64,000 nucleotides of DNA from an uncultured Dehalococcoidia bacterium (lineage in GTDB: Bacteria; Chloroflexota; Dehalococcoidia; Lucifugimonadales; UBA3495): the NCBI GenBank assembly GCA_958296385.1, contig OY282494.1, positions 1,037,416 through 1,101,415 of the forward strand, given 5' to 3'. The notes under the pieces are model-generated. The model ran no database searches and was not told the DNA's origin. It worked only from the letters and a program-made list of their open reading frames with translations. Positions 1-7,143 of this stretch are shown here, in pieces; positions within the stretch are counted from its first letter, which is position 1, and every line of letters begins with the position of its first letter. The translations under genes were made by a program, and so were the position numbers.

Positions 1-633
1 CCAAACCTGGTGCATCACGTCCGGCTCCCCTTTGGGCAAAGCGGGAAACGGCTCCGTCACCGACACCAGACTCCAGACCCCATCGGCCGCCATTTTGTCC
101 TGCTGTTCCTTAAACCCCAGCTCCACGTGAGCATCCGGACGCAGGCTGAACGTCACCAGCCCGCCGGGTTTAGTGACCCGGCACAGTTCGTCAAAAGCGT
201 GCGGCGGCGCGTGGCCCGGCGTAAATACCCCCACGCTAATCACCGCGTCGTAGGTATCCGACGGAAAGTCCAGCGCCTCGCCCAGCGTCATCTGCCGGAA
301 ATCGTTGTAGCACCCCTTGGCCCTGGCCTCCTCCAGCATCCCCTCCGAAAGGTCCATCGCGCAAATGTCGCTGAACCCCAGCCGTTGCAGCTCCACGCCA
401 ACCAGCCCGGTGCCGGCGCCGGCGTCCAGCACCTTGCTGGCGGCCGGCGCCGGCGTCTGTTCCGCCAGCACTTCGGCGGCCCGCCGGGGGCCAACCCAGG
501 CAAAGGTATCCTCCAAATCCTGGTCGTATTCCTTGGCCCACCAGTCGTACCGCTCCGCCAACTCGTCGTTATTGCGGGAGGAATAGATCCACTGGACGCG
601 CCCTTCCGAGTCCACGTTTTCCAAGTCAGGCAT
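1..633 (-). CDS. Class I SAM-dependent methyltransferase (C-terminus outside window)
   Basis: An ATG at 631-633 opens 211 minus-strand codons that run off base 1, so the C-terminus is missing. The AdoMet-binding motif I (VLDAGAGTGLVG) is at about residues 68-79, followed by a motif II acidic region (AMDLSEGML), a motif III-like AVISVGVF and a post-motif KPGGLV. The overall pattern is that of the METTL27/WBSCR27-like or BioC-like class I methyltransferases; the methyl acceptor cannot be read from the sequence. It is the third gene on the minus strand after panD and another methyltransferase, with a 99-bp gap to the latter, so all three are probably one transcript. The other minus-strand frames here are Arg/Gly-rich shadows without motifs. 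Confidence 0.85.
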   Translation of the reverse strand, partial: MPDLENVDSEGRVQWIYSSRNNDELAERYDWWAKEYDQDLEDTFAWVGPRRAAEVLAEQTPAPAASKVLDAGAGTGLVGVELQRLGFSDICAMDLSEGMLEEARAKGCYNDFRQMTLGEALDFPSDTYDAVISVGVFTPGHAPPHAFDELCRVTKPGGLVTFSLRPDAHVELGFKEQQDKMAADGVWSLVSVTEPFPALPKGEPDVMHQVW

Positions 634-660
634 TGCAGATTGCTCCAATTGATGCCGCCC

Positions 661-698
661 TTACTCCCCACGGCGGTGCTAGATGCGATTGGGAGTAA
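661..698. repeat. Short inverted repeat between the two methyltransferase genes
   Basis: TTACTCCC (661-668) and GGGAGTAA (691-698) are exact inverse complements separated by 22 nt. The stem is short and there is no strong U-run, so a processing or weak attenuation role is only possible, not shown. Confidence 0.3.
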
Positions 699-732
699 AG
701 GCGATGGGATAATTGCGGGCCGCCGCCGGCGC

Positions 733-1575
733 CTACTTCACGCAGAGATACTGCGCCCAGCCCAGCTCGTCGTTGCGCACGGCGGCCACCATCTTGAGAT
801 AGGCGTCCGACAAAGCGGCGAACCGTTCGGCCCGCGCGTCGTCGTCAGCCCCCGCCGCCATCTGCGACAGGCAGGAGTAGCTGCGGGCCAGATGCGCCGA
901 CAGGTCGCGCGCCTCCAGCACCCGGAACCCCGTTTCCCGCAGGGCCTCCATGTACGAGTAGAAGCTGAAGTCCGTGTCAAACAGCAGCCGGTCGTACACA
1001 AAAGTGCGCGCCTCGTCGCTGATGTCCGGCCTGGGCTTGATCAGGTCGTCAAACACCATCGTGCCGCCGGGCCGCAAAACCCGGTACGCTTCCTGCAAGG
1101 TCTTAACCTTGTCGGGAATGTGGTAGATGGTGGCCTGGCTCCAAACGTGGGTGAACGTCCCGTCGGCAAAAGGCAGGTCGGTGGCCGACGCCTTCTCAAA
1201 GTGCAGCTTCGCCGCCAGTTCGGGAACCGCACTCAGCGACTCAATGGCGTTGGCAATCCGCACGCCGCTGAGGTCAACCCCGGTCACGCTGGCGCCGGTG
1301 GTGCGGCACAGCCACGTTGCGGTGTTGCCGTTGCCGCAGCCCAAATCCAGCACCTGCGCCGCCGGGTCAATGCCGGCGTTGGCCAGCATCACGTCGTTAA
1401 GACGCAAGCAGGCCGCCATAAACCCGGCACGCACGTCGGTTGCGCCGTCGTCCGGGGCGTCAAAGACGCCCCAGTGCAGGCTGCCCGCCGAATCCCAGAA
1501 GGAACGGTACAGGGCGTCCTCAGCGTCGTAGTATTCTTCGGTCTCCCGCTCAGAAAATTCCCGCAGGTTCGGCAT
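733..1575 (-). CDS. SAM-dependent methyltransferase, small-molecule type, translationally coupled to panD
   Basis: A 280-residue class I methyltransferase. Motif I (VLDLGCGNG) is at residues 75-83, followed by TGVDLSG, the TDLPFADGTF segment and YRVLRPGG, which is the order seen in UbiE/SDMT-type small-molecule methyltransferases. The N-terminal SLHWGVF stretch resembles the lead-in of sarcosine/dimethylglycine N-methyltransferases, but that resemblance is by eye. I chose ATG 1573-1575, which has AAGGGG just upstream; a TTG at 1588-1590 would add five residues. The start lies inside the end of panD (26-nt overlap), so translation is probably coupled. The pairing of a beta-alanine-producing enzyme with this enzyme suggests the acceptor may be beta-alanine or a relative (inference). 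Confidence 0.9.
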   Translation of the reverse strand: MPNLREFSERETEEYYDAEDALYRSFWDSAGSLHWGVFDAPDDGATDVRAGFMAACLRLNDVMLANAGIDPAAQVLDLGCGNGNTATWLCRTTGASVTGVDLSGVRIANAIESLSAVPELAAKLHFEKASATDLPFADGTFTHVWSQATIYHIPDKVKTLQEAYRVLRPGGTMVFDDLIKPRPDISDEARTFVYDRLLFDTDFSFYSYMEALRETGFRVLEARDLSAHLARSYSCLSQMAAGADDDARAERFAALSDAYLKMVAAVRNDELGWAQYLCVK

Positions 1576-1927
1576 ACATGGCCCCTTCAATGTACTCGAG
1601 GAATCGGTTGTTCTCGTCGGTCAGAATCATCCGCGGCTCCACCGGATGGTCGGTGACTTCGTAGGACAGAATGACCAGGCAGTCCCCCTTGTGGCACAGG
1701 CGGGCGCCGGGCCCCTGCACGGAAATGGTGCCGCTGCCGCGCTCGCCGGGCAAAGCGTAAGTTTCCCAGCGGTGGCCGTTGTTCGCGTTGCAGATGACGA
1801 CCTTCTCGAACTCCCAGATGTCGGCTCGTTCCATCAGTTCGCGGTCAATGATGATGCTGCCGACGTATTCCAGGTTGGACCCGGTTACCCAGCAACGGTG
1901 AATTTTGGACCGTAAGACCTCGCGCAT
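1550..1927 (-). CDS. panD: Aspartate 1-decarboxylase
   Basis: Makes beta-alanine and CO2 from L-aspartate, a pyruvoyl enzyme of the cytoplasm usually serving pantothenate synthesis. The 125-residue protein has the family's length and landmarks: the HRCWVTGSNLEYVGS stretch with the self-cleavage Gly23-Ser24 that generates the pyruvoyl group, Lys8, Tyr21, and the NNGHRWETYA and GERGSG segments. The ATG at 1925-1927 has AAGGAG seven nt upstream; ORF extension to 1957 is not needed. No panB or panC is nearby; instead two methyltransferases follow, the first overlapping by 26 nt. Transcription probably starts about 445 nt upstream at the promoter at 2379-2407, leaving a long structured leader. Confidence 0.95.
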   Translation of the reverse strand: MREVLRSKIHRCWVTGSNLEYVGSIIIDRELMERADIWEFEKVVICNANNGHRWETYALPGERGSGTISVQGPGARLCHKGDCLVILSYEVTDHPVEPRMILTDENNRFLEYIEGAMYAEPAGIF

Positions 1928-2372
1928 AGTGTTCTCCTTTTCGTGTCTCGTGCCCACACGCCTGATGGCACGACAGACGGCAACCTACCGTGTTGCCGGT
2001 CTGCATGGGACGGGGCGGCCGGATGGTGCAGGCAGTCGGTATGCCGGCCTAAAGCGGCAGACTGCCTGGGCGTGCTTTCGTTAAGCCGACCCGATACAGG
2101 CGAGCTGATGGCGGGATGCTACGCCCGCCGCTCGATGTAGCTTGCCGCAGCTAGGGCTCGCAAGGGAGCCGGTGCTTGCTGCGAGCGCGGAACCGCCGCA
2201 TCTCTGCCAGGCATGATGTCCCGCTGATTAGAATGTCGGCGATTCGGCCCCGCACCCGGCGGGACTGCCTAGAATCGGGTTCCGACGATGTACCGTGCGC
2301 TGAAAGCGCGGCTGCACTCATTTGGCCTCCTTGCTTAAGGGCAGGTTGATGGGCGTGCAGACCTGCGTGTTT
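1928..2372 (-). ncRNA. Long structured leader or candidate ncRNA upstream of panD
   Basis: No convincing protein gene fills this stretch. Downstream of a consensus promoter the transcript would contain at least five perfect or near-perfect hairpins: 2235-2286 (outer stem 2235-2239/2282-2286, continuing 2240-2245/2272-2277, inner CCCGC/GCGGG at 2249-2253/2259-2263), 2156-2162/2180-2186, 2101-2105/2130-2134 with 2110-2115/2124-2129, 2029-2037/2060-2068 with 2042-2046/2055-2059, and about 1973-2012. A 56-codon ORF (2151-2321) with AAGGAGG four nt before its ATG sits inside; its composition looks non-coding, but it could be a leader peptide. It does not show the diagnostic sequences of tmRNA, RNase P RNA or SRP RNA that I know. 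Confidence 0.5.
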
Positions 2373-2378
2373 CAAGGC

Positions 2379-2407
2379 AGTCTAGCCCCGCCGTGATGCG
2401 GTGTCAA
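2379..2407 (-). promoter_or_regulatory. Sigma-70-type promoter for the panD leader
   Basis: On the minus strand TTGACA (2402-2407) is followed after 17 nt by TAGACT (2379-2384): a perfect -35 and a 4/6 -10 with ideal spacing. A start near 2372 is expected. Confidence 0.65.
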
Positions 2408-2704
2408 ATCCTAAAAAGCGGCCAAAACCGCTAATCGGTTACGAAAAGCGTATCATACCGCCGCTATTCCTTTACTCGTTGGCGAAAATAGCATTGATTA
2501 ATTGCGATTACGCCCCAGATTGTCAATCACGCGCATTGTCCGGCCCTACATAACAATGTTTCGCATACGCTGATATTATGTCTTGTAATTGCGGATGTTC
2601 AGAATCGCCGGGCCAGCATAGCGGCAAAACGCGCCGCCGGGTGTATCATCCCCTCAATCCACCAGCCGCCAGCGGCCCAGCTGCGCCGCACCGGGAGTTT
2701 CACT
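2408..2704. other. AT-richer intergenic DNA before the amidohydrolase
   Basis: This gene-free stretch is visibly lower in GC than its surroundings between about 2400 and 2600. It contains a small hairpin (AGCGG/CCGCT near 2417-2432) and several AT-rich hexamers, but I see no convincing promoter pair for the downstream plus-strand gene and no RNA gene. Confidence 0.4.
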
Positions 2705-4264
2705 ATGGTTGACTTGCTGCTTGCTAACGGAACCGTGATTGACGGCGCCGGCGCCCCCGGTTATCGCGCCAGCATCGCCGTTACCGGCGACACCCTCCGG
2801 ATAATCACCGGCGACACGTCGGCCATTGACGCCGGGCGCACCATCGACGCCACCGACTACGTCATCTGCCCCGGCTTTATCGATATGCACTCCCATTCCG
2901 ACTTGATGCTGCTGACCGAACCGGCCCACGAGGCCAAAATCCGCCAGGGCGTAACCACCGAGGCGCTAGGCATGGACGGCCTGTCCTACGCCCCGACGAC
3001 GCCCCGGGGCTTGGAGCAGATGCTGGTCTATCTGGCCGCCGTCAACGGCGCTCCCCCCGACGTGCGGTGGAGCAGCGTGGCCGATTTCCTGGCCCTGTTT
3101 GACGGCAACGCCGCCTGCAACGTGCTGCACTTTGTCCCCCACGCCGCCATCCGCGTCGCCGCCATGGGCTGGTCGTCCCGCCTGCCCACCGACGCCGAAC
3201 TTGCTCAGATGCAGGAATTGACCCGCCAGGGGATGCGCGACGGCGCCTTTGGATTTACCACCGGCCTGACCTACGCGCCCGGCGCGTACAGCGACACCGA
3301 CGAGCTGGCCGCCATCGCCAGCGCCGCCGCTGCGGAGGGCGGTTTCTACTGCACCCACGCCCGCTACACCCTGGGCGACCGCCTGCTGGACCCGTTCCGC
3401 GAGGCGCTGGAAATCGGACGACGCTCCGGCGCGCCGGTGCACATCTCCCACTACCACAGCCCGGTTGCCGGCCTGGGCCCGCAGATGACCGGCCTGGTGG
3501 ATGCGGCCCGCAACGCCGGCCAGGACGTCACTTTTGACCAGTACCCCTACCCGGCGGCCAGCACCATCCTGCACTCACTGCTGCCCTACTGGGTGCACGC
3601 CGGCGGCCCGCAAGCCCTGCTGGCCCGCATCGCCAACCCCAGCGTCCGCGCTATGATGGTGCGCGCCGTAGAGCCGCAGTGGGGCGGCCAGACGCTGGAC
3701 AACTACATCTTTGCCCACATCGCATCGGACAAAAACAAAGAGTGGGAAGGCCGCTCCCTGGAGGAACTGGCCCGGCACCGGGGCGGGCGCATGGTGGACG
3801 CCGTGTGCGACCTGCTGCTGGAGGAGGACTTGCAAGTCGCTTTCGTAGCCCGCACCGGCAACCTGGAAAACATCCGCGAAATTGCCACGCACCCAGCGCA
3901 AATGATTGGCACCGACGCCATCCTCACCGGCGGCCGCCCCAACCCCCGCACCTACGGCACCTACCCCTACGTACTGGCCCAATTCGTGCGCGGCGAAGGA
4001 TTATTCCCCCTCGAGGAAGCCATCCGCAAAATGACCCAGGCCCCCGCCCAGCGCCTCGGCCTAACCGACCGCGGCACCATCCGCAACGGCGCCAAAGCCG
4101 ACCTCGTCCTGCTAAACCCCCAACAAGTCAACACCCCAGCCACCTTTGAAGACCCGGCCCAGTACCCCATAGGCATTGACTACGTACTGGTCAACGGAAC
4201 GCCCGTAATCGACAACGGCCAGCACACCGGCGCCACGCCGGGGCGGGCCCTGCGGAGCAGGTAG
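2705..4264 (+). CDS. N-acyl-D-amino-acid deacylase-type amidohydrolase
   Basis: A 519-residue member of the amidohydrolase superfamily (D-aminoacylase/dihydroorotase-like, amidohydrolase family 3). The metal-binding HxH is in GFIDMHSHSD (His62 and His64), with later metal/active-site segments HISHYHS, FDQYPYPA and the GTDA aspartate. The C-terminal RNGAKADLVLLNP block is the family's small beta-sandwich. Known members remove acyl groups from N-acyl-D-amino acids; the exact substrate here is unknown. ATG at 2705 has GGGAG seven nt upstream. It stands alone: the upstream panD unit points away and the downstream toxin gene is convergent with a 21-bp gap. Likely cytoplasmic, as no signal peptide is seen. 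Confidence 0.9.
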   Translation: MVDLLLANGTVIDGAGAPGYRASIAVTGDTLRIITGDTSAIDAGRTIDATDYVICPGFIDMHSHSDLMLLTEPAHEAKIRQGVTTEALGMDGLSYAPTTPRGLEQMLVYLAAVNGAPPDVRWSSVADFLALFDGNAACNVLHFVPHAAIRVAAMGWSSRLPTDAELAQMQELTRQGMRDGAFGFTTGLTYAPGAYSDTDELAAIASAAAAEGGFYCTHARYTLGDRLLDPFREALEIGRRSGAPVHISHYHSPVAGLGPQMTGLVDAARNAGQDVTFDQYPYPAASTILHSLLPYWVHAGGPQALLARIANPSVRAMMVRAVEPQWGGQTLDNYIFAHIASDKNKEWEGRSLEELARHRGGRMVDAVCDLLLEEDLQVAFVARTGNLENIREIATHPAQMIGTDAILTGGRPNPRTYGTYPYVLAQFVRGEGLFPLEEAIRKMTQAPAQRLGLTDRGTIRNGAKADLVLLNPQQVNTPATFEDPAQYPIGIDYVLVNGTPVIDNGQHTGATPGRALRSR

Positions 4265-4285
4265 GACGGCGGCGCGCGCCGGACT

Positions 4286-4711
4286 TCACAACGGGTTGTG
4301 CCATTGCAGACCGGGAAACCGGCCAAAATCGGAATCGCCGGAGTGAACTACTGCCTGATATTCCATCGCCAACGCCGCGATGTGAGCGTCAGGTACCAGA
4401 TTCCCGCCGGCGCCCCCGGCAGCAAGATTCCGTTGCAAGTGCATGAGATGCTGTGCGCCCGGATTGAGCAGGATTACATGGTCGCAAGACAGCCAATCTC
4501 GAACATAGCCAACGGCTTGCGCCGGTGTAACCCCAATTGCCACCATCGTTGGGTTGGTCATCACTCTGATGAATCCGGTTATGACAATCCAGGGCAGGCC
4601 GACTTGCTCGGTGCCGTTCAGCAATGCTTCCCACCAACCCCGCGCCGCATCGTGGTGCGGTGCGCCGCCGTTATAAGCGTACACCAGCAGGTTGATGTCC
4701 GGCACAATCAC
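4286..4711 (-). CDS. VapC-like PIN-domain toxin
   Basis: A 141-residue PIN-domain protein of the VapC group, predicted metal-dependent RNase that acts in the cytoplasm and is held inactive by its antitoxin. Acidic residues at the expected places are Asp5 (VPDINLLVYA), Asp108 (NLVPDAHIAALA) and Asp126/Asp128 (SGDSDFGRFPGL). The conserved LPWIVITGFIRVMTNP segment matches the COG1848-type VapC proteins. Its ATG overlaps the stop of the upstream gene (ATGA, 4708-4711), the usual toxin-after-antitoxin arrangement. It is transcribed from the operator-bearing promoter at 5524-5552. Confidence 0.88.
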   Translation of the reverse strand: MIVPDINLLVYAYNGGAPHHDAARGWWEALLNGTEQVGLPWIVITGFIRVMTNPTMVAIGVTPAQAVGYVRDWLSCDHVILLNPGAQHLMHLQRNLAAGGAGGNLVPDAHIAALAMEYQAVVHSGDSDFGRFPGLQWHNPL

Positions 4712-5481
4712 TGCGACCTCTCCAATTTCGCCAGCAATTCCGCCATCTCAAGATCGGCGTGGATCTGCTTGAGATTTTCCGGGGTAACTCCGGGGGCCAG
4801 CCCGCCGTGGTTAGGAATAACCCGGAACCTGGGCTTTACCCCTAGAGGCTGCGGTTCAGACAAAAGATGCGGCGGCACTTCGGGCGCCGGGCGGTTCTCG
4901 CGTTCTGCCAGCCGTTCCTTACGGCGCGCCTCCCGGTATTCCTCCTTCTTTTGGCAAATTAATTCCCAAACGGCCTCCGTATATGCGTGCCAGGCATTCC
5001 CATATTCCTGCTCGGCGGAGCGCAGGTCGAATCCGCCGAGCTCCTCATACCAATCGAGGAAGTCATCGCTTTGCTGGTTTATCCGGCCAAAGAATTCGCG
5101 GTATCGGTCATCGAAGTCCTTTACTTTACCGGAATGAGGCTGCCACTCCCATGTCTGCCGATCATCTTTCCTCCTAATCTCCCGGCCATGGTGCAGGCGC
5201 TCCCAATCATGCCACTCTGCCACCTTCACCCAATCCGCTGCATCTTCGTAGCCGAGCTTTTCCCAGTTAACGTCAAGAACTGCTCTGAATTCCTGCTCTC
5301 GCCGTGTTATCCTGCTTACCGCCTCTTGGATGTCGTCATCATCAAGCCGGGCGCGCATATTTTCATAGTTCCTGACTTCCGCCTCCAGCGCATCCCGGCA
5401 AACCTGGGATACGTTCAGTCCCGGTTTCAGCGGCTTCAGTCGCCGCATCAGTTCGTTGGGGATGTTGACACCAATTCGCAT
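4708..5481 (-). CDS. Large antitoxin-like protein with N-terminal DNA-binding segment
   Basis: A 257-residue protein directly upstream of and overlapping the PIN toxin. Residues 1-45 (MRIGVNIPNEL..., then NVSQVCRDALEAEVRN) look like a ribbon-helix-helix/CcdA-type DNA-binding and dimerisation unit, as in antitoxins. The remaining 200 residues are charged and helical (many Trp, Glu and Arg; a Lys/Arg/Glu-rich helix near 175-205) and I do not recognise them. Usual VapB antitoxins are about 70-90 residues, so this is roughly three times longer. GGAGG precedes the ATG, and the gene starts just inside a perfect palindrome that is probably its own operator. Toxin neutralisation is inferred from position. 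Confidence 0.72.
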   Translation of the reverse strand: MRIGVNIPNELMRRLKPLKPGLNVSQVCRDALEAEVRNYENMRARLDDDDIQEAVSRITRREQEFRAVLDVNWEKLGYEDAADWVKVAEWHDWERLHHGREIRRKDDRQTWEWQPHSGKVKDFDDRYREFFGRINQQSDDFLDWYEELGGFDLRSAEQEYGNAWHAYTEAVWELICQKKEEYREARRKERLAERENRPAPEVPPHLLSEPQPLGVKPRFRVIPNHGGLAPGVTPENLKQIHADLEMAELLAKLERSQ

Positions 5482-5497
5482 TTTATCCTCCGCCAGG

Positions 5498-5542
5498 CAA
5501 TCGTATGTCGTATGCCTATATCAAGCATACGACATACGATTG
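5498..5542. promoter_or_regulatory. Perfect 18-bp inverted repeat, probable autoregulatory operator
   Basis: Arms 5498-5515 and 5525-5542 are exact inverse complements around a 9-nt spacer. Each arm contains the repeated submotif CGTATG-T-CGTATG, so four similar half-sites are present, as ribbon-helix-helix repressors prefer. It covers the -10 and spacer of the toxin-antitoxin promoter. Confidence 0.75.
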
Positions 5543-5552
5543 GCGATGTCAA
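5524..5552 (-). promoter_or_regulatory. Toxin-antitoxin promoter
   Basis: TTGACA (5547-5552), 17-nt spacer and TATGCT (5524-5529) on the minus strand. The -10 and most of the spacer lie inside the palindrome, which fits repression by the antitoxin or the complex. Confidence 0.65.
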
Positions 5553-5624
5553 ACACGCCTCATCCACAGGGGCAGTTCGTAGTTCGCGCGGCCGGCGCCC
5601 GCTTGCCGGCCGTCACTGGCCAAG

Positions 5625-6512
5625 TCAAGCGTCAGCAAAATAGTTCTCGTCCAGCTCTTTGAGCTCATAGACGGCTTTGGTTACTACGCCAACGCCGTAC
5701 TCAATCATCAACCGGGCCAATTTCGGCCCGTCAATCAGCAGGATGGTTTTGTTATTCCTGGCGGCGTCATCGGCAGACTGGCGGGCTGCCGGGCTAAAAC
5801 GGGATGTGGTGATGAACACGCCTTTGGTGGCGCCGTGCGGGTCGAGGCTGCCGGAGAAGTTGCGGATTTCCGGTTCACCGATTTGCGCGGTGTTCCAGCG
5901 TTTGGCCTGGACATATACCTTTTCAAACCCCAGCCGGTCCTGGGTTACAACGCCGTCAATGCCGCCATCGCGGCTGCGCCCGACCTGCCGGCCCCGCCCA
6001 TACCCCATTTTAACCAGCAGCTCAACCACCAGCGCCTCAAAGCGCTCGGGCGACACGGCTTTGACGCTTTCCAGCAATTCATCGGTCAGTATGGATTGGA
6101 GCTGTGCATGAGTAACTTCGATTTGCTCGTCCGGCGAAACATCGCCAGCAGACGGGGCTACGCTATCCGATGGCGAATCCTGTTCCCGCTCCACCACCAG
6201 CATATTGAGCTGCGCCTGGTCCAGCGATTCCGCGTGTTCCCGGAGATACTGCCGTCCTCGGTCAGTTATCCGGTAATGCCCGCGTCCGGGCGCGTCCAGG
6301 AGCCCGGCGCGTTTCAGCAAGTGCATCGAGTACCGCGTATGTTTATCAACCCGCAGCGCCCCGGAGGGAATCCGCTCTTGCAAGTCATCGTCGCTCAATG
6401 AGAGCATTGGAATCAGCTCGGCAAGAATTTCTTTGTAGGCCAACCTTCCTTCGGATTGAGCTGCAATCTCCAGGATAGGCCGCAGAAACGTCCGTTGTAG
6501 TGGGAGCGCCAT
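5625..6512 (-). CDS. mrr: Mrr-type restriction endonuclease
   Basis: A 295-residue protein with the two Mrr domains: an N-terminal winged-helix recognition domain (residues 1-90, with RYSMHLLKRAGLL and GHYRITDRGRQYL) and a C-terminal PD-(D/E)XK-like catalytic domain from about 145 (FEALVVELLVKMGYG, then GGIDGVV and VYVQAKRW, the last two carrying the acidic and QxK catalytic residues). Known Mrr enzymes cut methylated DNA in the cytoplasm. No modification methyltransferase gene is adjacent, consistent with a stand-alone methylation-dependent enzyme. The gene lies next to the toxin-antitoxin pair on the same strand but has its own upstream region. Confidence 0.9.
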   Translation of the reverse strand: MALPLQRTFLRPILEIAAQSEGRLAYKEILAELIPMLSLSDDDLQERIPSGALRVDKHTRYSMHLLKRAGLLDAPGRGHYRITDRGRQYLREHAESLDQAQLNMLVVEREQDSPSDSVAPSAGDVSPDEQIEVTHAQLQSILTDELLESVKAVSPERFEALVVELLVKMGYGRGRQVGRSRDGGIDGVVTQDRLGFEKVYVQAKRWNTAQIGEPEIRNFSGSLDPHGATKGVFITTSRFSPAARQSADDAARNNKTILLIDGPKLARLMIEYGVGVVTKAVYELKELDENYFADA

Positions 6513-6598
6513 TTTTCCAACTCATTGGCAAGATTAGTGCCCGCTGAGCAAGAAATCGCAGTATGACCCCTTGCAAAGTCAGTGTGCACTGAGCACCT

Positions 6599-6627
6599 AA
6601 CTTAGCGAAGTCGCCGCATAGCGTCAA
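6599..6627 (-). promoter_or_regulatory. Possible promoter for the Mrr gene
   Basis: TTGACG (6622-6627), 17 nt, TAAGTT (6599-6604) on the minus strand. The -35 is 5/6 but the -10 only 3/6; a start near 6592 would leave an 80-nt leader. Confidence 0.35.
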
Positions 6628-6672
6628 CAAACGTCGCTCCAAAACAAAACCGTCCAACAGCAAGCCGCCCGT

Positions 6673-6954
6673 TCAGACCAGCAAGTCGAGAAGTTCCGGG
6701 TATCTCTCAAACAGGTTGTCGGCATCCGCAGGGTCAACTTTGCTTTCCGCGCGCCACAGCGACATATCGCCCACGTGCAATGCGATTGCAGCCCGCTGTT
6801 GTTCGTCCAGCGCATCCCACGGTTTTAGTTGCCTCCCCAGCGGCTCCGTTTTGTTGAGAGCGTCATAAAGGAACCAGTCCGGGTCACTGTGCAGTTTTGA
6901 TAACGTTATTCTGGCGCAATCCGCCGGCGCCTTGCCATCGCAATTATCCGACAT
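6673..6954 (-). CDS. Small protein of unknown function
   Basis: A 93-residue acidic, probably helical protein that I do not recognise. It contains SDPDWFLYDAL, a WDALDEQQRAAIALHV helix and a C-terminal NLFERYPELLDLLV. The ATG at 6952-6954 has GGAGG eight nt upstream; an alternative ATG ten codons earlier is less well placed. The extended minus frame further upstream (toward 8283) is only the antisense of the acyl-CoA dehydrogenase gene. It lies between the Mrr gene (same strand) and the divergent acyl-CoA dehydrogenase gene; nothing in the context indicates its job. Confidence 0.65.
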   Translation of the reverse strand: MSDNCDGKAPADCARITLSKLHSDPDWFLYDALNKTEPLGRQLKPWDALDEQQRAAIALHVGDMSLWRAESKVDPADADNLFERYPELLDLLV

Positions 6955-7056
6955 AAAACCGCCCTCCGTTGGTTGGTGTTGCATTTGCCGTAACGCACCC
7001 AGCATACCGCTGCGGTTTTTATTCCGTCTATCGGCAAATGTCACTTTGATCCCCGG

Positions 7057-7085
7057 TTGCCCCATCCCCCGCCATAGGGCATAAT
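7057..7085 (+). promoter_or_regulatory. Probable promoter for the acyl-CoA dehydrogenase pair
   Basis: TTGCCC (7057-7062), 17 nt, CATAAT (7080-7085) on the plus strand. The -35 is 4/6 and the -10 is 5/6. A GC hairpin followed by TTTT (7114-7133) lies between this promoter and the start codon. Confidence 0.5.
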
Positions 7086-7113
7086 TGCGCCCGTCAATCG
7101 CATCATCATCCCG

Positions 7114-7133
7114 CCGGCCGGTGGGCCGGTTTT
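7114..7133 (+). other. Hairpin with short T-run just before the acyl-CoA dehydrogenase start
   Basis: CCGGCC (7114-7119) and GGCCGG (7124-7129) with a 4-nt loop, then TTTT. It looks like a minimal intrinsic terminator but lies only 10 nt before the ATG of the next gene in the same direction; it may be a weak attenuator or chance. Confidence 0.3.
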
Positions 7134-7143
7134 GAGGCTTGTT

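Noticed and set aside
10-1656. 548-codon plus-strand ORF over the methyltransferase genes
   Set aside because: The minus-strand frames carry AdoMet and PanD motifs; the plus frame is Arg/His/Pro-rich antisense.
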